Shown: piece by piece, positions 1 through 9,270 of the stretch
How positions within the stretch are numbered: position 1 is the first letter of the stretch
Layout: each line of letters begins with the position of its first letter
NCBI GenBank assembly: GCA_023262965.1
Contig: JALQXX010000011.1
Span: forward strand, 1-38,858
Length of the DNA stretch: 38,858 nt
Source of the DNA: Candidatus Marinamargulisbacteria bacterium
GTDB lineage: Bacteria > Margulisbacteria > Marinamargulisbacteria > UBA817
Direction: 5' to 3'
The notes under the pieces: generated by a model
What the model saw: the letters and a program-made list of their open reading frames with translations, nothing else
Databases searched by the model: none
What the model was told of the DNA's origin: nothing
Position numbers and translations under genes: made by a program

Positions 1-513
1 GACGCCAATGATTGTAATGGGTAGGTTTAAATCACGCACCATACGCTCAATTACAATGCGTTGCTGCAAATCTTTATCACCAAAAAATGCGTGCGTGGGA
101 TTAACCAAATCCAATAAACGCTCAACCACATTGCAGACACCGTAAAAAAAATGAGGTCGCGAAACGCCACACAGTATGGTGGCTAACGTCGCTGGCGGGG
201 TGTAGCGTGCGGCATAATCATGATTGGGGTAGATATCATCAATGCTTGGTACAAATACGCAATCAACACCCCAGTTACGGCATTTCTGAATGTCGTCATC
301 TATACAATTCGGATAGGTAGCTAAATCTTCATTTTTAGAAAATTGCGTTGGATTTACAAATAGTGACACAATCACTCGATCACAACGGGTTTTGGCAAGC
401 TGAATTAAAGCTCCGTGGCCAGAATGCAACGCCCCCATTGTCGGAACAAACCCAACCTCTTTCCATGATCGGCGTGTAGCCATTAAATCATGACGATTTT
501 TTGCGATTTGCAT
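1..513 (-). CDS. panC: Pantothenate synthetase (pantoate-beta-alanine ligase), partial at window edge
   Basis: PanC condenses pantoate and beta-alanine with ATP in the cytoplasm to make pantothenate, the precursor of coenzyme A. I translated the minus strand by hand. It gives the family signature VPTMGALHSGH (the HxGH nucleotide-binding motif), then SLFVNPTQF, a GVSRPHFFYGV segment (the family usually has RPGHF) and FFGDKDLQQR (KMSKS-like region). About 171 codons are present and the C-terminal part lies beyond base 1. I chose the ATG at 511-513 because it adds the normal family N-terminus (MQIAKNRHDL); the later ATG at 481-483 would leave the strand before the HxGH motif unusually short. The chosen start overlaps the 3' end of topA by 26 bases, so the gene is probably cotranscribed with topA. 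No clear Shine-Dalgarno site is visible at either start. Confidence 0.9.
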   Translation of the reverse strand, partial: MQIAKNRHDLMATRRSWKEVGFVPTMGALHSGHGALIQLAKTRCDRVIVSLFVNPTQFSKNEDLATYPNCIDDDIQKCRNWGVDCVFVPSIDDIYPNHDYAARYTPPATLATILCGVSRPHFFYGVCNVVERLLDLVNPTHAFFGDKDLQQRIVIERMVRDLNLPITIIGV

Positions 514-2776
514 ACGTACGCCGAGCCGATGATCGCTTGGGTGCAGGGGGAGTTGAAATAATGGTTTGGCAGTCCGACAGCGTTAATGACTCAGCGACCT
601 GATCCTTAGGGATTTTGAAATTTTGTTTTTTATACGATATATACGGACCATACCGACCGTTTAAAACATAAATAATATCACCATCATGATCAAAGCTATT
701 AATTTCACGTTTTGCTTTCTGTTTTTCTTGATCTTCAATTAATGCGATGGCATCTTCTAAGCGCGTCACGTCGGTATTTTTTAGAGAATAATTGGCACTC
801 CCCCATTTAACATACAGACCGTATCGACCGGTATGAATGGCAACGGGCTGATCCTTGTAGGTTCCCAAATCAATCGGATACGCCAAGCAACTTAAGGCTT
901 CATCCAATGTTACGGACATGTATTTTAAACCCTGCTTTAAGGATACCGATCGTTTATTGGAATCCGCATTATCCCCTACTTGAACAAAGGGCCCGTATCG
1001 ACCAATTTTGGCATATACTGGCAATCCTGTTTTGGGATCATCGCCTAAATGGCGCTCCTCATTAATACGGTCACTGGTTTGATCAGCATGCTCAATTTTG
1101 GGATGAAACGTTGCGTAGAATCGTTGTAACATATCGGTCCAATCCATATTGTCGGTTAAAATAGCATCAAATTCGGATTCAATAGTCGCTGTAAACTGAT
1201 AATCCATCACGCGCTCAAAATGATTGACCAAGTAATCCGTTACCAACATGCCCACATCGGTGGGTTGAAGTTTGCCTTTATCGTTTCCATACCCTTCCGT
1301 GGTGGTGGATTCGGTGATGGTGTTATCCGTCAATGTTAATAAGAGGACATCACGCGATAAGCCTTCCGATTCAATGCGTTCCACATACCCGCGCTTCTGA
1401 ATGGTGGTAATGGTGGGGGCGTAGGTGCTGGGCCGACCAATACCCAATTCTTCCATGGTTCGTACCAAACTGGCCTCTGTAAATCGAGCGGGGGGTTTGG
1501 TGAATTTTTGACGGGCTGTAACAACAGGTGTGGCTAGCGATTGCCCAACATCACAGGTCGGCAATAATACATCCTTTGCGGAGGTGGTGTACACTTGTAA
1601 AAATCCCGGGGAGACAACCACTTCACCTTTTAAATAAAAGGCACCGTCTAATGCCGGTATGGTAATTGTGGTTTTTAGTAGTTGCGCATCGGCCATTTGA
1701 CTGGCAACAGTGCGCTGCCAAATTAATTGATACAAGCGTTGTTCCCCATCATCGGATCCCGCTCGAGTAACCGAAATATCCGCGGGCCGGATGGCTTCAT
1801 GCGCCTCTTGGGCCCCTTTTATGTGGGTTTGAAATTCCCGGAATGTGTAATCCGACGGTGAAAAGTGGCGATTTACATAGGCTTTAATGCCCTGAATCGC
1901 ATCGTTTGATAAGCTCATGCCATCGGTTCGCATATAAGTAATATGCCCGGCTTCATACAATCGCTGGGCCAATGTCATTGTTTTGGATACCGAATACCCC
2001 AATCGGTTAGATGCTTCTTGTTGTAACGAACTGGTTGTAAAGGGAGATCGGGGTTTTCGATACGATTCTTTCTGGTTAATATGACCAATGCGATAATCCA
2101 CGGTTCCCAACGCCTGCAGACAGCTACGTGCCTCATCAACGGTACTGTACGTCTCACTATAATCCCCTTCAACAGATGTGTCCCCTATTTGAAATGTTCC
2201 GGTTACTTTAAATGCGTCCGTAACAATGAAATCCTGAATGGCTTTCTCACGCTCAACAATCAATCGAACAGCAACCGATTGTACCCGACCGGCAGATAAG
2301 CCAGGCTGTAATTTTTTCCATAATAGTGGGGACATTTCGTACCCGACAATACGATCCAAAATGCGACGTGCTTGTTGCGAGTTTACAAGCATTTGATTAA
2401 TATCGCGTGGCGCTTCAATAGCGGATAACACCGCGGATTTGGTAATTTCGTTAAACACAATACGTTTAAAGGTGGCTTTTTGGTTGCCCATGGCAACCTG
2501 AACATGCCACGCAATGGCTTCACCTTCGCGATCCGGGTCGGTTGCGAGCCACACACAATCGGCTTTTGCGGCCTCTTTTTTGATGGCACTAATAATCTTT
2601 TTTTTGTCTTCCATAACGGTGTATTCCGGCTGGAATGTGTTAAGGTCAACCCCCATCTTTCCGGACGGTAAATCCCGAACATGGCCATAACATGCCAAAA
2701 CTTTGTAGGATTTTCCCAGGTATTTTTCAATAGTTTTTGCCTTAGCGGGCGATTCAACAATCACTAAATGGTTCAT
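488..2776 (-). CDS. topA: DNA topoisomerase I (type IA)
   Basis: This enzyme relaxes negatively supercoiled DNA by nicking and passing a single strand. The 762-residue product starts with a TOPRIM domain (VIVESPAKAKTIEKYLG at residues 5-21; acidic DPDRE at 80-84). The active-site tyrosine is Y281 in ITYMRTDG. The C-terminus has no Cys4 zinc fingers. It carries three GRYGP/GRYGL-type repeats in the last 170 residues and a basic tail, a layout known from several bacterial TopA lineages. ATG 2776 is preceded by GGAG with a 4-base gap to the start and by a promoter at 2788-2817. The gene runs into panC. It lies 58 bases downstream of mutL on the same strand. Confidence 0.97.
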   Translation of the reverse strand: MNHLVIVESPAKAKTIEKYLGKSYKVLACYGHVRDLPSGKMGVDLNTFQPEYTVMEDKKKIISAIKKEAAKADCVWLATDPDREGEAIAWHVQVAMGNQKATFKRIVFNEITKSAVLSAIEAPRDINQMLVNSQQARRILDRIVGYEMSPLLWKKLQPGLSAGRVQSVAVRLIVEREKAIQDFIVTDAFKVTGTFQIGDTSVEGDYSETYSTVDEARSCLQALGTVDYRIGHINQKESYRKPRSPFTTSSLQQEASNRLGYSVSKTMTLAQRLYEAGHITYMRTDGMSLSNDAIQGIKAYVNRHFSPSDYTFREFQTHIKGAQEAHEAIRPADISVTRAGSDDGEQRLYQLIWQRTVASQMADAQLLKTTITIPALDGAFYLKGEVVVSPGFLQVYTTSAKDVLLPTCDVGQSLATPVVTARQKFTKPPARFTEASLVRTMEELGIGRPSTYAPTITTIQKRGYVERIESEGLSRDVLLLTLTDNTITESTTTEGYGNDKGKLQPTDVGMLVTDYLVNHFERVMDYQFTATIESEFDAILTDNMDWTDMLQRFYATFHPKIEHADQTSDRINEERHLGDDPKTGLPVYAKIGRYGPFVQVGDNADSNKRSVSLKQGLKYMSVTLDEALSCLAYPIDLGTYKDQPVAIHTGRYGLYVKWGSANYSLKNTDVTRLEDAIALIEDQEKQKAKREINSFDHDGDIIYVLNGRYGPYISYKKQNFKIPKDQVAESLTLSDCQTIISTPPAPKRSSARRTYANRKKSS

Positions 2777-2787
2777 AAGCTCCGATT

Positions 2788-2817
2788 ATGGTATATAAAA
2801 ATCAAAGGTCGCGTCAA
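2788..2817 (-). promoter_or_regulatory. topA promoter
   Basis: On the minus strand, TTGACG (2812-2817) is followed after 18 bases by TACCAT (2788-2793). This sits 11 bases before the topA ATG and upstream of its GGAG ribosome site. It lies in the 58-base mutL-topA gap, so topA-panC can be transcribed independently of mutL. Confidence 0.6.
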
Positions 2818-2834
2818 CCATTAATTTTTTTGAG

Positions 2835-4667
2835 TCATGATCGCAAAAACATACGATCCAATTCGGATTCCTGGATGCGAATATATAATGGACGACCATG
2901 GGGACAGGTATACTGATTGGGGGATGTTATGACATTGGTAATTAAGGCATCCACATCCGCATCACGTAAGCGTTGGCCGGATTTAATCGCCGCTTTGCAC
3001 GCCTTCATTTGCCAGTGTTTTATTATTTCCGATTCATGTAAAGTTATAATATCATTCAAATCCCCTTCCCATGTAGTAAACCAATTGGCTAGCGATCCCT
3101 GTGCCAATAGTTGGGGGACTTCACGAATAACCAATTGATTGGTTCCAAATACCCCAATATCAAATCCCAACTGCTTTAGGGTGGGTAATACGGACTCAAT
3201 ACTGGCAATGGTTGCGGGTGATACCGTTACGTATTCGGGAATTAATAATGGAACCGTGACCAAAACGTGGTTGGCCATATCCTGATTATAGTGATCATAT
3301 AAAATACGCTCATGCACGGCATGTTGGTCAAACACGAATAGTGCATTATCCAATGGAAATACAATGTATTTATTGGCAATACCAAACCATTTCGGGGGCG
3401 ATGGCGGCGTTTCAATAGCGTCTTCCGGAATGGTAGTCGCTTCGGATCGGTATACGGATGGTGGCGTGGTAATTTTTTGAGTAACCGTGTTAGGTGATGG
3501 CGATGGTTGGGTAGGTGGCAGTGCATATAGCGGGGATTTTTGGGGGAGTTTTAGTGATTGTGACGGTAATGTTGGTGTCGGGGTGAATGATGCGGATTCG
3601 TTATTCGTCGCACCCCTAGGAATCGATTCGGATGATTGAAGATGAGATGATATGTTGGGAACCACGGTATGCCACGATTGTGCTGGGGCAACTATTCCTG
3701 ACTGAATGGCGCGTTTGATCGCCAAAAAAACAGCATCGGGTTGCGAAAATGCCACTTCGCTTTTTTTGGGGTGACAATTGATATCCACCTGATCCGTCGG
3801 ACAATCCAACCGCGCTGATATGGCTGGAAAATGCCCGCGGGGAATGATGTCGGCCAAGGCGTTATCCACGGCTTTAAAAAATACCGGCACTTTTACCATG
3901 CGACCATTTACGTTGAAGTAGCATTTTTGACGAGATTTGAATGTTTTATTGGGTGATGACATCACCCCTGAAACGGCAATCTCCCCGGCTTGTTTGCTAA
4001 AGGAAATCACATCATCAATGGAAATCCCCACAATTTTTGAAAATACCTGTGTTAAATCGGTGTCCCCGGAAGTATTCAGAATGACCACATCATTATGACG
4101 CAGTGTGAATGCGATGGTGGGGTATATTAACGCCACATGTTCAATTAAACGCGCAATTAACCCTGCTTCAGTGGAGGGAGACTTTAAAAAACGAAATCGC
4201 ACCGGCACTTTTTTAAACAAATGCGCTACACGAATGGTGGTTCCAATTGCACGCGCTTTGGGTTGAATTGAGGGCGTCCCGCCTGGAGATAGCGTTAGTT
4301 CGTACCCGATATCATCATCGGGATGGTATGAATGAACGGTTAGCTGCGAAACAGCCGCAATGCTGGCCAGGGCCTCGCCCCGAAACCCCATGGTTAATAC
4401 GGTGCTAACATCATCAAAATGAGTTAATTTGGATGTGGCATGGGCTTCGATTGTTTTGGGTAAATCGTCTTTGCAAATTCCACTACCATTATCGGAAACG
4501 CCAATTTGAGCAATTCCTCCTTTTAATAAGTCAATTTCAATGCAGGTTGCGCCAGCATCAATGGCATTGTCGACCAGCTCTTTAACAATGGATACCGGTC
4601 GATCGATAATTTCACCGGCTGCCAATTTTAAGATGGTTGCGGCGTCTAACGCTTTAATAACCCCCAT
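2835..4667 (-). CDS. mutL: DNA mismatch repair protein MutL
   Basis: MutL couples mismatch recognition by MutS to strand incision. The 610-residue protein has an N-terminal GHKL ATPase: ELVDNAIDAGA at residues 30-40, DNGSGI at 59-64 and GFRGEALASI at 94-103. A transducer domain ends at VDINCHPKKSEV (294-305). A Pro/Ser/Thr-rich linker covers about 335-425, followed by the C-terminal dimerisation domain. That domain has a metal-endonuclease-type motif DQHAVHE (447-453) and CPHGRP near 588, so it resembles the Bacillus-type nicking MutL rather than the E. coli type. The last acidic residue of the DQHA(x2)E(x4)E motif is Asp458 rather than Glu. The ATG is preceded by a strong GGGGGTGGGG ribosome site. 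No mutS is in the window. Confidence 0.96.
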   Translation of the reverse strand: MGVIKALDAATILKLAAGEIIDRPVSIVKELVDNAIDAGATCIEIDLLKGGIAQIGVSDNGSGICKDDLPKTIEAHATSKLTHFDDVSTVLTMGFRGEALASIAAVSQLTVHSYHPDDDIGYELTLSPGGTPSIQPKARAIGTTIRVAHLFKKVPVRFRFLKSPSTEAGLIARLIEHVALIYPTIAFTLRHNDVVILNTSGDTDLTQVFSKIVGISIDDVISFSKQAGEIAVSGVMSSPNKTFKSRQKCYFNVNGRMVKVPVFFKAVDNALADIIPRGHFPAISARLDCPTDQVDINCHPKKSEVAFSQPDAVFLAIKRAIQSGIVAPAQSWHTVVPNISSHLQSSESIPRGATNNESASFTPTPTLPSQSLKLPQKSPLYALPPTQPSPSPNTVTQKITTPPSVYRSEATTIPEDAIETPPSPPKWFGIANKYIVFPLDNALFVFDQHAVHERILYDHYNQDMANHVLVTVPLLIPEYVTVSPATIASIESVLPTLKQLGFDIGVFGTNQLVIREVPQLLAQGSLANWFTTWEGDLNDIITLHESEIIKHWQMKACKAAIKSGQRLRDADVDALITNVITSPNQYTCPHGRPLYIRIQESELDRMFLRS

Positions 4668-4723
4668 GACTACCCCACCCCCTTTGGTGTGATTGCCACA
4701 GTTTTCATGCTGTAAAAACGTGA

Positions 4724-6367
4724 TTACAAGTGGTGCATTTTAGGACCGTATGCAATCAATTTTTTTCCCCATTCGGTTGTGGCGAACTTCGAAAAATTAT
4801 CTGCAAATTGACGCGCTAATTGACGGGCCTTGTTGTCAAAATCTGTTGGGTTGGGCCATGTAGACCGGGGATTTAATAGCCGTGCATCAATCCCTGGCAC
4901 TGTAACGGGAATACTAAATCCAAACAAGTCCGATTCACTATAATCAACCGATGCAATCGAACCATCCAAAATGGCATCAATAATACAACGCGTATTTTTA
5001 ATGCTAATGCGTTTTCCAACGCCATAAGGGCCGCCCGTCCAACCGGTATTCACCAAATAGGCACGCGCATTGTGTTTAGACATTTGCTCACCCAACAACG
5101 CCGCGTACCGGGTGGGGTGATGCGTTAAAAATGGGGCGCCAAAGCATGCTGAAAATGTGGCGGTTGGTTCCGTAATGCCCAGCTCAGTACCCGCAACTTT
5201 AGCGGTATACCCACTTAAGTATTGATACATGGCTTGTTCTTTGTTTAATTTTGATACGGGCGGTAGTACGCCATAGGCATCACAGGTTAAAAATATAATG
5301 GTTTTGGCATGCCCACCCGCAGAAATGGGCGTTACAATATTGGGAATGTGATCGATGGGGTACGACACGCGGGTATTTTCGGTTTTGGATCGATCGGAAA
5401 AATCCACGCTGCCATCGGTACGAACACCAACATTTTCTAAAAGCGCATTTCGTTTAATGGCGTGGTAAATATCCGGTTCATTTTCAACCGATAAATCAAT
5501 GGTTTTGGCATAACACCCCCCTTCAAAATTAAACACCCCATTGGTGTCCCACCCGTGTTCATCATCACCAATAAGGTGTCGTTTAGGATCCGCCGACAAG
5601 GTTGTTTTTCCGGTACCGGACAATCCAAAAAACAGTGCCACGTCACCGGATTTGCCTTGATTGGCCGAACAGTGGAGTGCCGCAATATCATTGTTGGGCA
5701 AAAAGTAGTTCATGATTGAAAAAATACCTTTTTTCATTTCTCCGCCGTACCAAGTGCCCCCAATTAATTGAATGCGCTCCGTTAAATTAAACGCAATAAA
5801 GACATCGGATCGCATACCATGCGCTGCGTAATCGGAAAATGTGGCTTTACAGGCGTTTAAAATTGTAAAGTCAGGCGTAAACGACTCAAGCTCAGATTCA
5901 GTGGGACGAATAAACATGTTTTTAAAAAAATGGGCTTGCCACGCCACTTCGGTAACCAATCGAACCGATAATCGAGATTCGGGTGTCGCGCCACAAAAGC
6001 CATCCATAACATACAATTTTTTTTGGGACAGTTGCTTGGCACACAGGGACTTAAGAGTCGCCCAAGTAGCGGGCTGAAGCGGTTTATTTGTGGATCCGTC
6101 ATTGGCCCACCAAATGGTTTTTTCAGTTAGTGGATCAACAACAATGTATTTGTCTTTGGCGGATCGACCGGTAAATGTACCTGTATTAACCGCGACCGCC
6201 CCGGATGATGTCACCACACCGTGTTCATATCCTTTGGCATCGGATTGGGTTTCGTGGTCAAACAACGCATCATAGTCCAATTGATAGTAAATTTCTGAAG
6301 CCGATTCAATGCCCAGTTTGGACAACTTTAGTTTTTCATATAATGCAATGCTTGTTTGAGGTGACAT
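4724..6367 (-). CDS. pckA: Phosphoenolpyruvate carboxykinase (ATP)
   Basis: PckA interconverts oxaloacetate plus ATP with phosphoenolpyruvate, CO2 and ADP, and links the TCA branch (sucCD is also in this window) with gluconeogenesis. The 547-residue product has the family motifs in order: [14 protein letters not shown] (substrate and metal lysine), the P-loop [16 protein letters not shown], the metal-binding GDDEHGW, and [12 protein letters not shown] chose ATG 6367, not an upstream in-frame codon at 6406. The ATG has an ideal AGGAG with 5-base spacing, and the upstream codon would lie inside the promoter. It has a well-formed promoter of its own (6395-6423). mutL follows 56 bases downstream on the same strand. 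Confidence 0.97.
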   Translation of the reverse strand: MSPQTSIALYEKLKLSKLGIESASEIYYQLDYDALFDHETQSDAKGYEHGVVTSSGAVAVNTGTFTGRSAKDKYIVVDPLTEKTIWWANDGSTNKPLQPATWATLKSLCAKQLSQKKLYVMDGFCGATPESRLSVRLVTEVAWQAHFFKNMFIRPTESELESFTPDFTILNACKATFSDYAAHGMRSDVFIAFNLTERIQLIGGTWYGGEMKKGIFSIMNYFLPNNDIAALHCSANQGKSGDVALFFGLSGTGKTTLSADPKRHLIGDDEHGWDTNGVFNFEGGCYAKTIDLSVENEPDIYHAIKRNALLENVGVRTDGSVDFSDRSKTENTRVSYPIDHIPNIVTPISAGGHAKTIIFLTCDAYGVLPPVSKLNKEQAMYQYLSGYTAKVAGTELGITEPTATFSACFGAPFLTHHPTRYAALLGEQMSKHNARAYLVNTGWTGGPYGVGKRISIKNTRCIIDAILDGSIASVDYSESDLFGFSIPVTVPGIDARLLNPRSTWPNPTDFDNKARQLARQFADNFSKFATTEWGKKLIAYGPKMHHL

Positions 6368-6394
6368 AACAACTCCTAAAAAAATATTAGCCTC

Positions 6395-6423
6395 ATTGTA
6401 ACGCATTTAGTTGGTTGACTCAA
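6395..6423 (-). promoter_or_regulatory. pckA promoter
   Basis: The minus strand shows TTGAGT (6418-6423), a 17-base spacer, and TACAAT (6395-6400). This predicts transcription starting near 6388 and a leader of about 20 bases that contains the AGGAG site. It is one of the best sigma70-type matches in the window. Confidence 0.7.
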
Positions 6424-6792
6424 TGGGTGTTGTTTATAACATTGCGTCCCTTTATCAGTCAGCGTATTTTGGGCTGAAAGACGTGTGTCTCCAACATAGT
6501 TTTGCATTATTTTATTAAAAAGTTTAGATATATTAATATAACTAGGCTTAATATTGAAGCTATTGAATAGTGGACTGAATTCATTTGAATCGCGTTGAGA
6601 TAGATAGGGACTATAACATACAACATCAACACTATATCCCATAATCATGAGAAGGGTTGATAAAACACCCAAGGCAATGGATTTTTTAAAAAAATGATTA
6701 CTCAAAAAACAAAGGCGCGTTAGGAAAGTCTTGAAAAGACCGATTGCTTAATGACCTACAGAATATCGCAATTCTATCGATAAGTACCGCAT
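6424..6792. other. Divergent intergenic region, pckA / fliF-fliG fusion
   Basis: This is the bulk of the longest gene-free stretch in the window (6368-6792). It is visibly more AT-rich than its neighbours. A minus-strand open frame (6376-6705) starts with TTG, has no ribosome site and ends inside the pckA promoter. Its first 25 residues look like a signal peptide, so a short secreted protein is not excluded, but I do not call it. No convincing promoter, terminator or repeat is visible for the plus-strand operon. A TTGAAA (6731-6736) lacks a good -10 partner. Confidence 0.5.
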
Positions 6793-9270
6793 ATGATAAC
6801 CAAGCGCCCCCCCATTCTTCGCGTGACTATTATTATAGTCGGTATTATTCTTGCAGGAATTGCATACAATCAATACCGTAACATACAAGTAGATCCTACC
6901 CCCTATTTACCTCCCGAAAGTGTTTTTATAAAGGATATTAAATCCGATATGGAAAGCACGATAGCCAATGCTCTATTAAATGTTATGGGAAAAAATGATT
7001 TTGAATTAGCCGTACATGTTAATTTGGTTCACGATGAAGTTACCGAAGAGGTAACAACCTATGAGCCCAATGAGATGAACACCACGCAAACAACCAAACA
7101 TCAAACACCGGGACCCAATTTGAATACCTTGCCCGGAATCATGAATAATCCATTTCGAGCCGAATCGTTACCTGGATTTCCAAGCTATTTTGATAGTAAA
7201 AACATTCAAAAAGATGATTACATGACACGAGGTTTATTCAGTGACATTGTAACCACAGCATATGAATTGCCTGAATCCACACTCGATGCATCTGTTCCAA
7301 CGGATCTTATTCCAATGGATACCCAAACCAGTGAGTTTGATAATGCCATTGCAACGGTTGTTCAAAATGATATTTTAAAATTGTATCAATCGGGTGATTT
7401 TGGGCCCAATGATTTTTTATCAAAAGCGTCGCTTATTACCGCTATTGTACGCATCAACTACCCCACATCCAATTACGATGCCCCTGATGTGGTGTCCGAA
7501 CTGCCCTACACCGATATCCCTCAAACACACTGGGCGTATTCCTATATTAAAATTGCCTTGGAAAATCAATTGATTGAACCCGATGTTGTCTTTAATCCCA
7601 ATCAAAAAGTCACGGTAGCGGATACCATTCGTTTAATCGAAAAGACCCCCCTTCTGTCGTCAACATTTAGTAGCTTAGCATTGTTTGAACCCGTACCGGA
7701 AGTGGTGTTTCAAACCGATTCTCAAGAAGAAATTACCGAATCATCCGTATATTACAATCACGAAAAAAAGATTCATAAAACACCCAGTACAAAAATTAAA
7801 AATGTTGCAATTCGATTGATTATCAATGATAGTGTTCTATATGAAGATTTAACATTGGCCACCATTGAAACTATTGTTCGAAATGTGGTGGAATTGGATG
7901 AAAATCGAAACGATACCTTAACTATCTCCAGCCATCCGTTTACAAAGCTCCCACTATCGATTCAATTTGTCACGTGGCCACACTGGCAACAGCTGTTTGT
8001 AACCGTTTTTGTAACAGCCATGTTACTTATTACCGGATATATTATCCGTTTATTTTACAAAATGTATCAGAAATACGTTTTAAATAAACAGCGCATCCAG
8101 GCCCTTCAAAAAGATAAGGAAGAAAAATTAGCAAAAATATATAAAGATGAAGAAGAGCGCAGTTTTGAACGGCTTAAAGAGGCTATTATCGAAGAAGCGG
8201 ATCAAAATACGGACGTATTTACACTCAAATTAGCTAAGTGGTTGGAATTACTGCAATCCAATGAGATGTATTCGGATAATAAAAGTGCGTTTGAAAAAAT
8301 TTGTATTGTGATTTTATTTGTGGATTTTGAGCGTCCTGGATTATCAACACGCATTATTAAACTATTGCCCAGTCATATGGTCAAAGATACCCTACAAACC
8401 ATTGAAGCTATTCCAAAGATTGGATTTGAAAAGACACGTATGAATCTGATTGAATTTGGTGAAACCTGTATGTCACCATACAATTTGTTTGGTGGGAAAA
8501 CGGTTTCCAACCATATTATTGATCGTACATTTTCTGAAAAAGAGAAACGGTTTATTTTTAATCGTGAATCCGAGCACCCCTTCGCGTTTATCAATCATGT
8601 TCAACGATCCAAATTAATTGACTTTTTGACATCGGAAAACCCTGCTGTAGCGGCCTTTATTTTAAATCGCTGCGAAGAAGATATTATTTTATCGGTTGTG
8701 GAGAGTATTCCCGAAGCGAGTATGTTGGCTATTGCCAAACACTTGGTCCATACCAAAAACACGGTTGGTCCACTAATGGATATGTACGAATCCATGTTGC
8801 GGGACACCCTATTTATGGGCGAATCATACGATCAAACATTGAACAAAATTCATATTCAAAAAGCCTCTTCGGTATTTGAAACATTGCCAAAATCCACCCG
8901 AAATGCCATTTTTGCGGATCTACAAAAAACAGATGCCGAAATGGCCATGCTTATTCAAAACGAATTATTTACATTTGACGATATTGTATTATTACCGGAT
9001 TTGGATGTGCAACGACTTATTTTTGAAATAAAAGACATGACGATTGTTGCAACCGCATTGCGTGATGCCTCGTCTGATTTAATAGCGCGGTTTACCGAAA
9101 ACTTTTCGGACCGATTTAATGAACGCTACGAAACAGCGCAGTCTGAATTGAATAATCCGGATAGCGCCGCTATTGTTAAAGCGCAATTCGCTATTGTGCG
9201 TTGCCTGCGTGAACTTGAACGCAAGCAACACATATCGGAACTTAAATCATGGAAGAAGGTAGCATCATGA
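6793..9270 (+). CDS. FliF-like ring domain / SLH-like insertion / FliG fusion protein
   Basis: This 825-residue inner-membrane protein combines domains normally split between flagellar FliF (MS ring) and FliG (switch). A membrane helix lies at about 8-27. Residues 43-93 resemble the first half of FliF ring-building motif 3. Residues 100-330 are an insertion with two SLH-like repeats (about 185-222 with FGPNDFLSKASLITAIVR; 238-285 with YTDIPQTHWAYSYI). Residues 335-383 look like the second half of the ring motif (VAIRLIINDSVLYEDLT and a terminal HPF). A second helix lies at 398-420, then a charged coiled-coil linker (425-470). FliG-like middle (about 595-672) and C-terminal domains follow, with LFTFDDIVLLPDLDVQRL at 725-742. 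FliF RBM1 and RBM2 are absent. The EHPQ motif is ENPA, and most torque-helix charges are missing. No other flagellar gene is nearby apart from the FliM-like gene that follows. The domain calls come from sequence pattern and the function is unknown. Confidence 0.8.
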   Translation: MITKRPPILRVTIIIVGIILAGIAYNQYRNIQVDPTPYLPPESVFIKDIKSDMESTIANALLNVMGKNDFELAVHVNLVHDEVTEEVTTYEPNEMNTTQTTKHQTPGPNLNTLPGIMNNPFRAESLPGFPSYFDSKNIQKDDYMTRGLFSDIVTTAYELPESTLDASVPTDLIPMDTQTSEFDNAIATVVQNDILKLYQSGDFGPNDFLSKASLITAIVRINYPTSNYDAPDVVSELPYTDIPQTHWAYSYIKIALENQLIEPDVVFNPNQKVTVADTIRLIEKTPLLSSTFSSLALFEPVPEVVFQTDSQEEITESSVYYNHEKKIHKTPSTKIKNVAIRLIINDSVLYEDLTLATIETIVRNVVELDENRNDTLTISSHPFTKLPLSIQFVTWPHWQQLFVTVFVTAMLLITGYIIRLFYKMYQKYVLNKQRIQALQKDKEEKLAKIYKDEEERSFERLKEAIIEEADQNTDVFTLKLAKWLELLQSNEMYSDNKSAFEKICIVILFVDFERPGLSTRIIKLLPSHMVKDTLQTIEAIPKIGFEKTRMNLIEFGETCMSPYNLFGGKTVSNHIIDRTFSEKEKRFIFNRESEHPFAFINHVQRSKLIDFLTSENPAVAAFILNRCEEDIILSVVESIPEASMLAIAKHLVHTKNTVGPLMDMYESMLRDTLFMGESYDQTLNKIHIQKASSVFETLPKSTRNAIFADLQKTDAEMAMLIQNELFTFDDIVLLPDLDVQRLIFEIKDMTIVATALRDASSDLIARFTENFSDRFNERYETAQSELNNPDSAAIVKAQFAIVRCLRELERKQHISELKSWKKVAS

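Noticed and set aside
4690-4712. Small dyad between pckA and mutL as a terminator
   Set aside because: The stem is only 4-5 base pairs with no convincing T run in the needed direction, so it is too weak to call.
6376-6705. Minus-strand frame of 109 residues with a signal-peptide-like start, upstream of pckA
   Set aside because: It has a TTG start, no ribosome site, and its 3' end lies over the pckA promoter and ribosome site. I left it as a note in the intergenic entry.
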